From contig DASTKG010000056.1 of NCBI GenBank assembly GCA_035716005.1, forward strand, positions 1 to 26,016: DNA of 26,016 nt, written 5' to 3'. The notes below the pieces were generated by a model. The model had not been told where the DNA came from and did no database searches. It saw only the letters and a list, made by a program, of their open reading frames with translations. The translations under genes and the position numbers were made by a program. This stretch comes from SZUA-252 sp035716005 (GTDB taxonomy: Bacteria; Eisenbacteria; RBG-16-71-46; SZUA-252). The number at the start of each line of letters is the position of its first letter. Positions within the stretch are counted from its first letter, which is position 1. Positions 25,223 through 26,016 of this stretch are shown in pieces.

Positions 25223-25258
25223 CGGGGGACGCCGACCTCGCGTCCCCCGCTCTGTTTC
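25223..25258. terminator. Bidirectional terminator between the MFS and lysine aminotransferase genes
   Basis: CGGGGGACGC (25223-25232) pairs perfectly with GCGTCCCCCG (25240-25249) around a 7-nt loop. The plus side continues CTCTGTTTC and the minus side TTTCCATTC, so both convergent genes (ending at 25194 and 25280) could use it. Confidence 0.7.
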
Positions 25259-25279
25259 GCCCGATGCCGGACGTGAAGG

Positions 25280-26016
25280 CTACCGTCCGATCGCCTTCTT
25301 GATGCTGCCGCGGAACTTCTCGAGGCCCTCGGCGATCTCGCTCTTGCTGATGACGAGGGGCGGACGGAAGCGGATCGACTGCGGGCCGCAGCCGAGCACC
25401 ACCACGCCCTCCGCGGCGGCGTTCGCGATCACCTGATCGCGGAGGTGGCCGTCGCGCAGATCGAAGGCGCACATGAGCCCCTTGCCGCGGGCGTTCATCA
25501 CGTGCTCCGGGAATTCCTTCGCGAGCGACTCGAGGCCGGCCAGGAGCTCCGTCCCGCGCGCCGCGGCGTTCTCGACCAGCTTCTCCTCGGCCATGATCTC
25601 GAGATAGCGCTGGCAGCGGACCATGTCGACCAGGTTTCCGCCCCACGTCGAGTTGATGCGGCTCGAGGTGTGGAAGACGTTCTCCTTCACGTCCTCGATC
25701 CGGTCGTTCGCGATGAAGCCGCAGACCTGGGCCTTCTTGCCGAACGCGACCATGTCGGGCTTCACGCCGTAGTGCTCGTGGGCCCAGAACTTGCCCGTGA
25801 GGCCGAATCCCGCCTGCACCTCGTCGAACACGAGGATCGCTTCGTGCTGATCGGCGATCCGGCGCAGCTCCTTGAAGAACTCCGGACGGAAGTGGTTGTC
25901 GCCGCCCTCGCCCTGGATCGGCTCGATGATGATCGCGGCGATGTCGTCCTTGTTCTGCTCGAACGCGCGCTCCATCTGCGCGACGGCGAGCGCCTCGCGG
26001 CGGGCGACGTCGGCCG
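25280..26016 (-). CDS. lat: L-lysine 6-aminotransferase, C-terminal part (5' end outside window)
   Basis: Class III PLP aminotransferase that moves the epsilon-amino group of lysine to 2-oxoglutarate. About 245 residues are present. Diagnostic blocks: IIIEPIQGEGGDNHFRPEFF, LVFDEVQAGFGLTGKFWAHEH (Asp that holds the PLP pyridine nitrogen), VAFGKKAQVCGF (PLP lysine), SRINSTWGGNLVDMVRCQRYLEI and RGKGLMCAFDLRD. The GGDNHFRPEFF, KKAQVCG and SRINSTWGGNLVDMVR blocks are typical of LAT rather than of ornithine or GABA transaminases. The reading frame runs unbroken to the window edge, so the apparent Met at 25975 is internal and the true start lies outside. No partner of lysine catabolism is visible downstream. 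Confidence 0.94.
   Translation of the reverse strand, partial: ADVARREALAVAQMERAFEQNKDDIAAIIIEPIQGEGGDNHFRPEFFKELRRIADQHEAILVFDEVQAGFGLTGKFWAHEHYGVKPDMVAFGKKAQVCGFIANDRIEDVKENVFHTSSRINSTWGGNLVDMVRCQRYLEIMAEEKLVENAAARGTELLAGLESLAKEFPEHVMNARGKGLMCAFDLRDGHLRDQVIANAAAEGVVVLGCGPQSIRFRPPLVISKSEIAEGLEKFRGSIKKAIGR

Overview
This is a strongly GC-rich, gene-dense stretch of bacterial chromosome. It carries 20 protein genes (two cut by the window edges) and no rRNA, tRNA, CRISPR array, insertion sequence or phage gene that I can see. The mix is acetyl-CoA synthetase, B12-dependent ribonucleotide reductase, lysine 6-aminotransferase, a DUF6754-type membrane protein and many GTG starts. It suggests an uncultured, free-living, probably aerobic or oxidant-exposed heterotroph. 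My best guess is a Candidatus Eisenbacteria/FCB- or Gemmatimonadota-like lineage, but nothing here fixes the taxonomy.

Layout. 1-1553 (minus): a small STAS-like protein followed by acs (5' part only). 1554-2018: a regulatory gap with a sigma70-like promoter for the leftward pair, a dyad, and a tandem NrdR-box pair in front of nrdJ. 2019-5680 (plus): nrdJ, a strong UUCG-loop terminator, and a MarC-family membrane protein. 5714-6604 (minus): an unrecognised multi-pass protein. 6709-13812 (plus): a TMTC-like membrane/TPR protein, then a tight run of four small membrane proteins (DUF6754 plus three unrecognised) and a secreted-domain/GT-C-like fusion. 13809-17914 (minus): an A-type Fe-S carrier with a Cys-rich tail, a terminator, then a Rieske ferredoxin, a class V aminotransferase and a Kef-type K+/H+ antiporter in overlapping or abutting order. 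18122-20525 (minus): a histone-H1-tailed BCP peroxiredoxin immediately followed by pyruvate kinase. 20664-23241 (minus): acyl-CoA dehydrogenase, a 1-Cys peroxiredoxin and a secreted DUF6503-like protein. 23313-25194: 3-methyladenine glycosylase and an MFS exporter, divergent across 25 bp. 25280-26016 (minus): the 3' part of L-lysine 6-aminotransferase.

How the genes work together. Most are housekeeping: acetate activation, dNTP synthesis, glycolysis, beta-oxidation, base-excision repair and lysine catabolism. There is an oxidant/Fe-S theme in the middle (two different peroxiredoxins, A-type carrier, Rieske protein, Kef antiporter). The least explained part is the five-gene membrane module at 8692-13812. 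A recurrent start signature, a TANNNT-like hexamer 6-7 nt before the start codon with no Shine-Dalgarno sequence, suggests that several operons here make leaderless mRNAs.
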